NCBI GenBank assembly: GCA_964443075.1
Contig: CAYUCB010000133.1
Coordinates: 1 to 17,392, forward strand
DNA length: 17,392 nucleotides
Origin: DSQQ01 sp964443075
GTDB taxonomy: Bacteria > Chloroflexota > Anaerolineae > 4572-78 > J111
Direction: 5' to 3'
The position numbers were made by a program, and so were the translations under genes. Position 1 is the stretch's first letter; each line of letters begins with the position of its first letter. The notes below the pieces were generated by a model that was given only the letters and a program-made list of their open reading frames with translations, ran no database searches and was not told where the DNA came from. Of the stretch, positions 1-6,217 are shown one piece after another.

Positions 1-983
1 GGCTCTAAAATTTCCATCTGGGTGTCGGCCACCTGGCTGGTAAGCCGTTCTTGCACTTGCAGCCGCCGGGCAAACAGGTCAACCACGCGGGCAATTTTGC
101 TCAGGCCGATGATTTTGCCTTTGGGCAGGTAGCCAATATGGGCCTTGCCAAAAAAGGGCAGCATGTGGTGCTCGCACAGCGAATAAAATTCAATATCTTT
201 AACAATCACCATCTCGTCGCTGGGGTCTGTAAACAGGGCGTTGTTGACGATTTCTTCTAAAGACATGCCGTAGCCGCTGGTTAAAAAATCCATCGCCTTG
301 GCGACGCGCAGGGGGGTGCGTTGTAAGCCTTCACGCTGCGGGTCTTCGCCCAGGTGAGTTAACATTTGCTCTACCAACCCCTCCATTTTGGGGTCGTAAA
401 CCTCAGCGGGGACAGCCAAATTGTCCTCCAAATGGGGCGTAGAATGGCCATTATGACCATTGGTGGGTAAAATGGTGAATTGAGTTTTCATGGGTTGATT
501 TACCTCTGTATTTGCTTGTTTTAAGTGGCTGGCAATTTCGCTCAGGGTCAGTCCCAGTTCAGGATGAGACCAGTGGGGGGCCAGGTCGGCCAGGGGCAAG
601 GCCAGGTAGGTGTGACGGGTAATATCCGGGTCGGGAATATGCCAGTCGGCCATGTCAAAAATTTCCTGGCCGTAAAAGGCAATATCCAAATCTATCGGGC
701 GCGGGGCATATTTATCGGCGGTGCGGATTCGCCCCAGAGTTGCTTCAATGCGCCGCAGCCTTTGTTTTAAAGTGGGCGGGGGCAAATTGGTTTTAACCAA
801 AACCGCCGCGTTAAAATAGGGCGGTTGGGGGCCAGCCCCCCCAACGGAAGCTGTTTCATAGACCGGGCTAACCGCTTGCAGGTGCAGGTTAGACGCCCGG
901 CGCAGCAAAGCCACCGCCTGAGGCAGATTATATTCGCGGTTAATGTTGCTGCCCAATGAAATCAGCACCGGGATGTTACTCAT
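1..983 (-). CDS. folKE: Bifunctional HPPK / GTP cyclohydrolase I (FolK-FolE fusion), partial at window edge
   Basis: One uninterrupted frame from ATG at 983 runs off the left edge after 327 codons. Residues 1-160 are 6-hydroxymethyl-7,8-dihydropterin pyrophosphokinase: SLGSN near the N-terminus and the metal-binding RPIDLDI motif. From residue 165 (internal Met, base 491) the frame continues into GTP cyclohydrolase I, with the zinc/active-site motif LCEHHMLPF, then GKIIGLSKIARVVD and FARRLQVQERLTSQ. I read every codon between the domains and found no stop; the linker is Gln/His/Asn-rich. FolE makes dihydroneopterin triphosphate, while FolK activates the pterin two steps later. The start overlaps the folB stop by 8 bases, implying translational coupling. 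The FolE C-terminus, with the third zinc ligand, lies outside the window. FolKE fusions are known in Lactococcus lactis, so bifunctionality has precedent. Internal initiation at Met165 to give separate FolE remains possible, although no good ribosome-binding site was seen there. Confidence 0.92.
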   Translation of the reverse strand, partial: MSNIPVLISLGSNINREYNLPQAVALLRRASNLHLQAVSPVYETASVGGAGPQPPYFNAAVLVKTNLPPPTLKQRLRRIEATLGRIRTADKYAPRPIDLDIAFYGQEIFDMADWHIPDPDITRHTYLALPLADLAPHWSHPELGLTLSEIASHLKQANTEVNQPMKTQFTILPTNGHNGHSTPHLEDNLAVPAEVYDPKMEGLVEQMLTHLGEDPQREGLQRTPLRVAKAMDFLTSGYGMSLEEIVNNALFTDPSDEMVIVKDIEFYSLCEHHMLPFFGKAHIGYLPKGKIIGLSKIARVVDLFARRLQVQERLTSQVADTQMEILE

Positions 984-1362
984 CCATCACTTCCTGGCGT
1001 TGCCGGTAGAGGCTAACCCCCACCGAGCGGGCAAAGCGCACGGCGGTCGGTTTTTCTACCGATAGCTCCACCGCCTGTACCCGCGCATCCGCTTCAAAAC
1101 AAAGACGCACCAATTCGGCGGCCAGCCGTTCAACCAGAAGCGGCTGACCTTGCTCAATCGTGTCAATGAGGGTTTTGGCTACGTTGCGATAGTTAACCGC
1201 ATCCTCAATGTTGTCGCTGGCGGCGGCGGGACGGGTATCGGTCCACATGGTTACATTGACGAGGATATCTTGCCGGTTCTTACGTTCTTCGGGGTTAATG
1301 CCGATAATGCCGCGTACCAGTAGGTCGCGAATAAACACGCGGTCAAGTGAGGTGGGGGGCAT
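976..1362 (-). CDS. folB: Dihydroneopterin aldolase (FolB)
   Basis: A 128-residue protein converting 7,8-dihydroneopterin to 6-hydroxymethyl-7,8-dihydropterin and glycolaldehyde in folate synthesis. It starts with the family pattern LDRVFIRDLLVRGIIGI, followed by PEER. The glutamate in LLVERLA and the lysine in VEKP correspond to known active-site residues of the DHNA family. Length is normal for the family (about 120). I chose ATG at 1362 because GGAGG lies five bases upstream; an in-frame ATG at 1374 has no such site. The gene overlaps the end of the upstream peroxiredoxin by 20 bases and its stop overlaps the FolKE start by 8 bases, so all three are probably co-translated. FolB supplies the substrate of the FolK domain encoded next. 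Confidence 0.93.
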   Translation of the reverse strand: MPPTSLDRVFIRDLLVRGIIGINPEERKNRQDILVNVTMWTDTRPAAASDNIEDAVNYRNVAKTLIDTIEQGQPLLVERLAAELVRLCFEADARVQAVELSVEKPTAVRFARSVGVSLYRQRQEVMDE

Positions 1363-1831
1363 AGGTTCCTCCATTCAGAGTGTCTAACAGATTTAAGATT
1401 TCCCGGTTATCGGGAATATCGGACATGGAATGGCCGTAATGGCGGTAGCAAATCTGGCCTTGTTTATCAATGACCAGCAAAGCCGGCAGCCGGCCCAGTT
1501 TTAGCAATTTAACCTGCTGGCCGTATTGGTTGGCTACCTGGTGGGTTGGGTCGGGCAGACCCACAAAGGGCAGTTCTTGGTCGCGCCAGTATTGAGCAAA
1601 AGTGGGCCGATCTTCGGGGCCAACCACCAGCACTTCAGTCTGTCGCCGGGTAAATTCAGAATAATCTTGACGCAACTGCGCCATATGCCGCTGGCAAAAG
1701 GGTCAACGCAGGCTGCGGTTAAAAACCAGGAGTACATTTTTTTGCCCCCGGTAAGCGGACAGGCTGACCGGTTGGCCCTGCACGTCGGTCAGGGTAAAAT
1801 CGGAGGCCAGAATAGTTTGCGTATTAATCAT
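1343..1831 (-). CDS. Probable selenocysteine-containing peroxiredoxin-like protein (TGA at codon 43)
   Basis: From ATG at 1831, preceded by GGGAG eight bases upstream, the frame reads 42 codons of a thioredoxin-fold peroxiredoxin N-terminus (DFTLTDVQGQPVSLSAYRG, then NVLLVFNRSLR). It then meets TGA at 1705-1703 and continues in the same frame for 119 more codons as PFCQRHMAQL and the rest of the AhpC/TSA-type fold (VLVVGPEDRPTF, LPALLVIDKQG). The TGA sits exactly where CPFC would place the first redox cysteine, giving U-P-F-C. Total length would be 162 residues, normal for the family. Expected role: thiol-dependent peroxide reduction in the cytoplasm. It is first in the folate operon. Without recoding, only a 113-residue fragment from Met50, lacking the strand before the active site, would be called. 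Alternatives are a nonsense mutation of a TGC/TGT codon or a sequencing error. The family assignment is strong; Sec insertion is inferred. Confidence 0.78.
1668..1683 (-). promoter_or_regulatory. Candidate bacterial SECIS stem-loop downstream of the in-frame TGA
   Basis: Read on the minus strand, this is a hairpin with a six-pair stem (UGGCGC with GCGUCA, one G-U pair) and a four-base loop AGUU. The loop starts 26 bases after the TGA. Bacterial SECIS elements typically place the apical loop about 16-37 bases after UGA and have a G among the first two loop bases; here G is second and is followed by U. A second, longer fold is possible: UUGAC including the UGA pairs with GUCAA at 1669-1665, with an inner GCCA/UGGC stem. 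Folding was done by eye. Confidence 0.5.
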
Positions 1832-1874
1832 CAGTTTATCTCCCAAAGTTTGGTTACGATTAAGGTAAGAGTAT

Positions 1875-1903
1875 ATTTTAGCAGGGTAGAGCTAATTTGT
1901 CAA
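1875..1903 (-). promoter_or_regulatory. Sigma-70-type promoter of the peroxiredoxin-folate operon
   Basis: On the minus strand, TTGACA (1903-1898) and TAAAAT (1880-1875) are separated by exactly 17 bases. Transcription would start near 1868, giving a leader of about 37 bases that contains the GGGAG ribosome-binding site of the selenoprotein gene. This is a near-consensus promoter, suggesting strong basal expression unless repressed. Confidence 0.8.
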
Positions 1904-1987
1904 TACTGTGTAAAGGTATTATCTATATTTTTGCTTGTTTCTTAATGTCAACAAAAGAGTTTCGATTCCACTTCTGGCTAAAACCAA

Positions 1988-2009
1988 GTATAATTTATTA
2001 TCATTATAC
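1988..2009. promoter_or_regulatory. AT-rich palindrome, candidate Fur/PerR-family operator
   Basis: GTATAAT and ATTATAC form a perfect 7-bp inverted repeat around eight bases. The right part, TTATTAT-C-ATTATAC, matches the Bacillus PerR box TTATAATNATTATAA at 12 of 14 defined positions; this was compared by eye. It lies about 85 bp upstream of the peroxiredoxin -35 box and overlaps a TATAAT that could serve the plus-strand transporter gene. No -35 box of quality accompanies that TATAAT. AT-rich DNA can give such matches by chance. Confidence 0.3.
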
Positions 2010-2053
2010 GCTCTTTTGCCTGTTATGCCCCCTTAAACACCATTTATAGTTCC

Positions 2054-2128
2054 CCAGAAAAGTTTTCGCCTTCGGAAACCCGTTTTCTTCAAGAAAACGG
2101 GTTTCTAACCGGGAAGAAACTTTTCTGG
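2054..2128. repeat. Nested intergenic palindrome (75 bp)
   Basis: Outer arms CCAGAAAAGTTT (2054-2065) and AAACTTTTCTGG (2117-2128) are perfectly complementary. Inside is a perfect 15-bp inverted repeat, GAAACCCGTTTTCTT (2075-2089) and its complement (2091-2105), with a one-base centre. It lies between divergent genes, so it is not a terminator for either. No flanking target duplication was found. It is probably a dispersed intergenic repeat or small non-autonomous element; a role in the transporter leader is possible. The rest of the 1904-2226 gap contains no gene. Near 2151-2177 there is a TTGATA and a TAAAAT only 15 bases apart, which is weak promoter evidence for the downstream gene. Confidence 0.7.
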
Positions 2129-2226
2129 ACATCTATCAGCCCATAATCAGTTGATAGAATTTTGCCACTGATAAAATCAGGCTGCAATGACGCGCCTGAC
2201 AATTAGCCAAACACAAAGAAGTGACC

Positions 2227-3384
2227 ATGAGTGACAAAAAACCTTCCAATGCCCAAATGCTAGGCGCTGTGGCGGATGAGCCGGCGTTGGCCTGGCCGAT
2301 AATCGTGTCTAACCGAGTCATCCGAACCATTCAAACGGTGTGGAAGCGGGGGCGGTTAGCAAAAATTACGCTGTTTATAACCAGCCTATTTCTTTTTATT
2401 CTGGCGATTACCCTGATGAAAGAGGGGGCTAAAGGGCTAACCTGGCTGGTGCGCGATACCTTTGCCGTTAGCAACCCGGTTAACAGCCTGGGCTTTGGCT
2501 GGCTCTTTGCTTACATAATTATGAGCGGCTCACCGGTGGCGGCGGTAGCGCTGACATTTTTTGATGCCGGCGTGATTGACCAGTTAAGCGCCTTTACCAT
2601 GATTACCGGCAGTCGCCTGGGGGCCAGTTTTATTGTTCTGTTTATCGGTTTTATTTATGTGCTGCGCGGGCGTAACCGCACCTCCAGCCTGAGCATGGGC
2701 CTGCTCTCGCTGACGGTTACCGGTTCTACCTATTTGGTTGGTCTGGTCATTGGTCTTATTTTGCTGCAAACTGGCGTACTCAACCAGATTCAACTTCATT
2801 CGGGGGCGGTCTTAAACTCGCTAACCGATTTGATTTTTGACCCCATTGTGGCTTTTGTTAGCGCTTACTTGCCCAACTGGATGCTATTTGTCGTGGGGTT
2901 GGGAATTATCATGCTCAGTTTTAGCCTGTTTGATCGCTGTCTGCCCCAAGTGACCATTAAAGAAAGCCAGGTTGGCCGGATGTCTCGCCTGGTTTACCGC
3001 CCCTGGGTGATGTTTTTGATGGGCGCTTCGATAACCCTGATTTCAATGTCAGTGAGCATCTCTCTCAGCATTCTCATCCCTTTAAGCAATCGAGGGTTTG
3101 TGCGCCGCGAGAATGTCATCCCTTATATTATGGGGGCCAACATTACCACCTTTATTGACACCCTGATTGCGGCAGTGCTGCTCAATAACTCGCAAGCTTT
3201 CACCATCGTCTTAACGGAGATGACCAGTATCACCCTCGTTTCTATCCTGATTTTGCTATTTTTTTATCATCATTTTCAGCAGGGTATGCTTGATTTTGTT
3301 ACCTGGGTGACTGCCCGCACCCGTAATCTGGCAATTTTTATGATTATCATTCTGGTAGTGCCGGTCATCCTGCTGTTAGTGTAA
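2227..3384 (+). CDS. Na/Pi-cotransporter-like membrane protein
   Basis: A 385-residue polytopic membrane protein with roughly eight to ten hydrophobic segments after a 50-residue cytoplasmic N-terminus. Two related halves carry the signature areas of the Na+/phosphate symporter family (PF02690 type): GSPVAAVALTFF followed by FTMITGSRLGAS in the first, and IPYIMGANITTFIDTLIAA in the second. This repeated fold binds sodium and phosphate in eukaryotic NaPi-II. Here the usual QSSSA motif is replaced by SGSPVAA, so the substrate is not certain. I chose ATG at 2227, with AGAAG six bases upstream; a GTG at 2221 is in frame but has no ribosome-binding site. A universal stress protein follows on the same strand, and the two were probably adjacent (about 33 bp apart) before a MITE-like element inserted at this gene's stop codon. 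Confidence 0.72.
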   Translation: MSDKKPSNAQMLGAVADEPALAWPIIVSNRVIRTIQTVWKRGRLAKITLFITSLFLFILAITLMKEGAKGLTWLVRDTFAVSNPVNSLGFGWLFAYIIMSGSPVAAVALTFFDAGVIDQLSAFTMITGSRLGASFIVLFIGFIYVLRGRNRTSSLSMGLLSLTVTGSTYLVGLVIGLILLQTGVLNQIQLHSGAVLNSLTDLIFDPIVAFVSAYLPNWMLFVVGLGIIMLSFSLFDRCLPQVTIKESQVGRMSRLVYRPWVMFLMGASITLISMSVSISLSILIPLSNRGFVRRENVIPYIMGANITTFIDTLIAAVLLNNSQAFTIVLTEMTSITLVSILILLFFYHHFQQGMLDFVTWVTARTRNLAIFMIIILVVPVILLLV

Positions 3385-3536
3385 CTCAAGTTGCCACCTT
3401 TCGGCGCAAGCAGCCTGAGTAGCCCAACGACCGAAGGGAGTGGGCGTATCGAAGGGTGTTTGCGCCGAAAAATCATCCTTCGATACGCGCTAACGCGCAC
3501 TCAGGATGATTTTTCGGCTATAGGTGGCAACTTGGG
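3385..3536. mobile_element. MITE-like element with 9-bp target duplication
   Basis: A 152-bp non-coding unit with 15-bp terminal inverted repeats, CTCAAGTTGCCACCT and AGGTGGCAACTTGGG (14 of 15 positions pair). It is flanked by a perfect 9-bp direct repeat TTAGTGTAA at 3376-3384 and 3537-3545. Internally there is a perfect 16-bp inverted repeat (3464-3479 and 3503-3518) and a competing 12-bp pair, GCGTATCGAAGG (3444-3455) with CCTTCGATACGC (3477-3488). It encodes no transposase, so it would be mobilised in trans by an element making 9-bp duplications. The left duplication contains the last two codons and stop of the transporter gene, so the insertion did not damage the protein. Confidence 0.82.
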
Positions 3537-3578
3537 TTAGTGTAATCTTATTTCGCCTAGTGCCGAGAGGAACTACTT

Positions 3579-4391
3579 ATGCGTTTGCTTATTGCCACGG
3601 GTGGCTCACCCCATTCTGAACTGGCTTTATCCCTGGGGGCGCAAATTGTCCAACGCGCCGACATCATCCCGACCGTTTTAACCGTTATTCGCAACGCTTC
3701 CACCCGCAACCGCGCCGACCTCATCTTAAACCGCGCCAGTGAGTTATTAAAACGCCAGGCCATTACCGAAGTGCGCCATGGCCAGGTAGGTGAAGAAATT
3801 TTGCGAACCGCTACCGAAGGTAACTATGATTTAATTATCATGGGTGAACGGCGCGACCACGACCTGGTGACTCGTTTGCTTGGCTCAACCACCCGGCGGG
3901 TGATGGAACATGCCCCCTGCCCGGTGATAATTGCCAAAGGACGGGTTGGCCCCATCCGCCGCATTTTGCTCTGCGACAGCGGCGCGGAGAGCACCTCACT
4001 CCTGAACCGGTTTACGGCCCGATTGCCTGCCCTGGTTGAGGGCGAGGTGTCGGTGACAGTGCTGCATGTTATGTCGCAAATGGCCGCCGGGCCGGGCATT
4101 CCTGGCCGGCAACTGCGGGCCGATGCTGAAGAACTCATCCGCCAGCACACTCCCGAAGGGGAATTATTAGAGCAAGATGTGCGCTTGTTAGAACGGGCCA
4201 ACCTGCATCCCCAGCCAAAAATACGGCACGGCCTGGTGGTGAGTGAGATTTTAGACGAGGCCAGAAGCGGCGACTACGATCTGGTGGTCATCGGCGCCCA
4301 TCACGGCGCAGGTTGGGAGCGGTTGCTGCTCGATGATTTGGCCCGCCAGATTATTGAGCAAATGGACCGGCCGATTCTGGTACTGCGATAA
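3579..4391 (+). CDS. Tandem universal stress protein (two UspA domains)
   Basis: A 270-residue cytoplasmic protein made of two Usp domains, residues 1-125 and 128-270. Each ends in the typical strand-loop-strand: DLIIMGERR...LLGSTTRRVMEHAPCPVIIAK, and DLVVIGAHHG...ARQIIEQMDRPILVLR. The ATP-binding pattern G-2x-G-9x-G-S/T is partly kept in domain 1 (the second Gly is Arg) and degenerate in domain 2 (the last G-S is D-D), so ATP binding may be weak or limited to one half. Start ATG at 3579 has GAGAGG about nine bases upstream. It probably once formed an operon with the transporter in front. The biological role cannot be told from sequence; Usp proteins act in stress survival and sometimes modulate transporters. 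Confidence 0.9.
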   Translation: MRLLIATGGSPHSELALSLGAQIVQRADIIPTVLTVIRNASTRNRADLILNRASELLKRQAITEVRHGQVGEEILRTATEGNYDLIIMGERRDHDLVTRLLGSTTRRVMEHAPCPVIIAKGRVGPIRRILLCDSGAESTSLLNRFTARLPALVEGEVSVTVLHVMSQMAAGPGIPGRQLRADAEELIRQHTPEGELLEQDVRLLERANLHPQPKIRHGLVVSEILDEARSGDYDLVVIGAHHGAGWERLLLDDLARQIIEQMDRPILVLR

Positions 4392-4406
4392 ACCACATTA
4401 ATGAGA

Positions 4407-4439
4407 AGACCTGACAGGTTTCAAAAACCTGTCAGGTCT
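4407..4439. terminator. Bidirectional hairpin between convergent genes
   Basis: A perfect 15-bp inverted repeat, AGACCTGACAGGTTT and its complement, with a three-base loop CAA. It lies 15 bases after the Usp stop and 20 bases before the RqcH stop on the opposite strand. On the plus strand a T-rich stretch (AAATTTTTCC) follows about 12 bases later. Position and strength suit a shared terminator, though the T-tracts are not immediate. The palindrome may also be a dispersed repeat. Confidence 0.65.
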
Positions 4440-4459
4440 GAATTAGCTCAAATTTTTCC

Positions 4460-6217
4460 TCAGGCCAGGTCTAAATCAGGCGGCTCAGGCGCAACCCGCA
4501 AGGTCGACTCGTTACGGTAGGTTACCAGGCCGGGCGCGGCCCCTTTAATGGCCCGGATATATTTTTTCACGGTTACGTCTACCTCTACAGCGGTATCGTT
4601 ACGGGCGCGAGAATAGTAGGCGGCGACACCGGCGGCCCAAAAAACATCTTCTTCGCTGGGCAAACCCTGGGCAGTGGGGATGACCACGTGTGCCCCCGGC
4701 ACATTGCGGGCATGCAGCCACAGGTCATCGGCGGCGGCCCGGTCAAAGGTGAGATGGGCGTTTTGCACCGCATTTTTACCCACTAACACCACCGCCCCAT
4801 CGGGCGCGGTTAGCCGCAAGTAGCGGCTGGCACTCTTTTTGGCCAGTTTGCCCCGCCGGGTTAAAGCCCGATAACCGGCCTCGGCCAATTCCTCGGCTAC
4901 GGCATCAATCTCCGGCCGATTTTCGGCCATCACCAAATCCTGCTCTAACTGCTCCAGGTAACTTTCTTCCAGAGTGATTTTTTCAAGTTGATCGGGGATT
5001 TCGTTCCCGGCACGCAAGGCTTTGCGGTAGCGGCTAAAATAATGCTGGGCGTTTTCGCTGGCCGATAGAGCCGGGTCGAGGGTGATTTTAAGCGATTGGC
5101 TGCGCCCCAACCCCATCGCCGCCAGGTCAACGATTAATTCTTTTTGCCCCGGCTTAATTTGATAAGCCAGGGCCAAAATCGCTTCACCTTTTTCTTTTAG
5201 CTCAACCGGGTTGGCTTGAATGGCCGCATCTTCGGCCAGGCGCTCGCGGCGGCGGGCTAATTTTTGGCGGGCTTCACCAATGGCCTGGGCCAGCGGCGCT
5301 TTGGCGGCGGCGTAGCCAGCAGCGGCCTCGGCAAAATAAGTTTCCACCACCACCGACATCGTTTCTAAAGATTTGGTGTGAGGCAAATGGCGCAGCGGGT
5401 ACGGGGCAAAGGCCAGCGGCGTCTCTTCATCGTCAACCGCCAGGGTGGGCTGCCACTGGTCGTCCCGGAGCAGGTCAAACAATTGCTGAAACGCCTCTAA
5501 CAACGGGCTTAGGCGGGTTAATTGATTCACCTGGGTGGCCGTGCTGCCGGTAGCCCGGTAAACAATTTCACGGGCCAGTAAAGGGCTAATCCCAGTGACG
5601 GTTTCGGTGAGCAAACGCGCCAATTCCAACTGCGGCGAGGCTTCGGCCAACTCCTGGCGCAGGGCAAATTCGGTCAGTTCGGTGGGGGCCAGTTTGAGTT
5701 GCGGCAGCGGCGGCCGGTAAAGCTCGCCGGGAACGTTAGTGCGTTTAAGGTTGGGAGGTTGAAGGTTAGAACGTTCTAACGTTTTAGCGGTTTTTGGCAA
5801 ACGGGCCACGCCTAAGATGGTTTGATCCGGCTCAAGCAGGATGAGGTTGCTGCGGTTGCCCAACAGTTCAAGCACCAAAGTGGTGGGGCTGATGGGGCCA
5901 ACAAAATTGAGGTGCAGAATGCGCTCATAGGGCGGCTGTTCCAGGCCGGTCAGCCTGGCCCCGCGCATATATTTGCGCAAGACCAACAGCAAGGGCGTTT
6001 CGCTGCGGCTGCCACGCCGCACTTTATCATCAGACAGGTGCAGGCGGGGGGCCTGGGGTTCCGCCGAAAGGATGAGGTAATGGCGGGTGGGATGGACGTA
6101 AATTTCCAGACCGTAGGTGAGGGAGTTGACCTGGATGACGCGCTGGATTCGCCCCCCTAAAATGGTCTGGCGTAATTCATGCGCTATCGCCGCAGTAGAA
6201 AAGGTGTCAAAAGTCAT
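4460..6217 (-). CDS. rqcH: RqcH / NFACT family ribosome quality-control protein
   Basis: A 585-residue protein of the Rqc2/RqcH (formerly fibronectin-binding protein A) family. The NFACT-N domain covers residues 1-240 (TFSTAAIAHELRQTILGGRI, then TPLLLVLRKYMRGARL). A helical and coiled-coil middle follows (about 290-450), then an NFACT-R domain near 460-560 with DLWLHARNVPGAHVVI and the VDVTVKKYIR segment. In Bacillus, RqcH binds stalled 50S subunits and adds C-terminal alanine tails to the nascent chain. The Asp-Arg pair needed for tRNA handling there (D97/R98) appears here as Glu98-Arg99 in PYERI, a conservative change assigned by my own alignment. The ATG overlaps the kinase stop (ATGA), with no ribosome-binding site of its own, so it is translated by coupling as last gene of a two-component operon. 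That placement is unusual. Confidence 0.9.
   Translation of the reverse strand: MTFDTFSTAAIAHELRQTILGGRIQRVIQVNSLTYGLEIYVHPTRHYLILSAEPQAPRLHLSDDKVRRGSRSETPLLLVLRKYMRGARLTGLEQPPYERILHLNFVGPISPTTLVLELLGNRSNLILLEPDQTILGVARLPKTAKTLERSNLQPPNLKRTNVPGELYRPPLPQLKLAPTELTEFALRQELAEASPQLELARLLTETVTGISPLLAREIVYRATGSTATQVNQLTRLSPLLEAFQQLFDLLRDDQWQPTLAVDDEETPLAFAPYPLRHLPHTKSLETMSVVVETYFAEAAAGYAAAKAPLAQAIGEARQKLARRRERLAEDAAIQANPVELKEKGEAILALAYQIKPGQKELIVDLAAMGLGRSQSLKITLDPALSASENAQHYFSRYRKALRAGNEIPDQLEKITLEESYLEQLEQDLVMAENRPEIDAVAEELAEAGYRALTRRGKLAKKSASRYLRLTAPDGAVVLVGKNAVQNAHLTFDRAAADDLWLHARNVPGAHVVIPTAQGLPSEEDVFWAAGVAAYYSRARNDTAVEVDVTVKKYIRAIKGAAPGLVTYRNESTLRVAPEPPDLDLA

Noticed and set aside
1..491. folE as a separate gene starting at 491
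   Set aside because: The upstream folK frame continues into it without a stop, and no ribosome-binding site is seen at 491, so the fusion is the simpler reading.
1343..1684. A stand-alone 113-residue protein starting at Met50 of the peroxiredoxin
   Set aside because: It would lack the first strands and the active-site region of the fold; no ribosome-binding site precedes that ATG, whereas the ATG at 1831 has both ribosome-binding site and promoter.
1526..1945. Plus-strand 139-codon frame opposite the peroxiredoxin
   Set aside because: It is antisense to a clearly coding frame and crosses the promoter; composition is that of a shadow frame.
2151..2177. TTGATA/TAAAAT promoter for the transporter gene
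   Set aside because: The spacer is only 15 bases; too weak to list as a feature.
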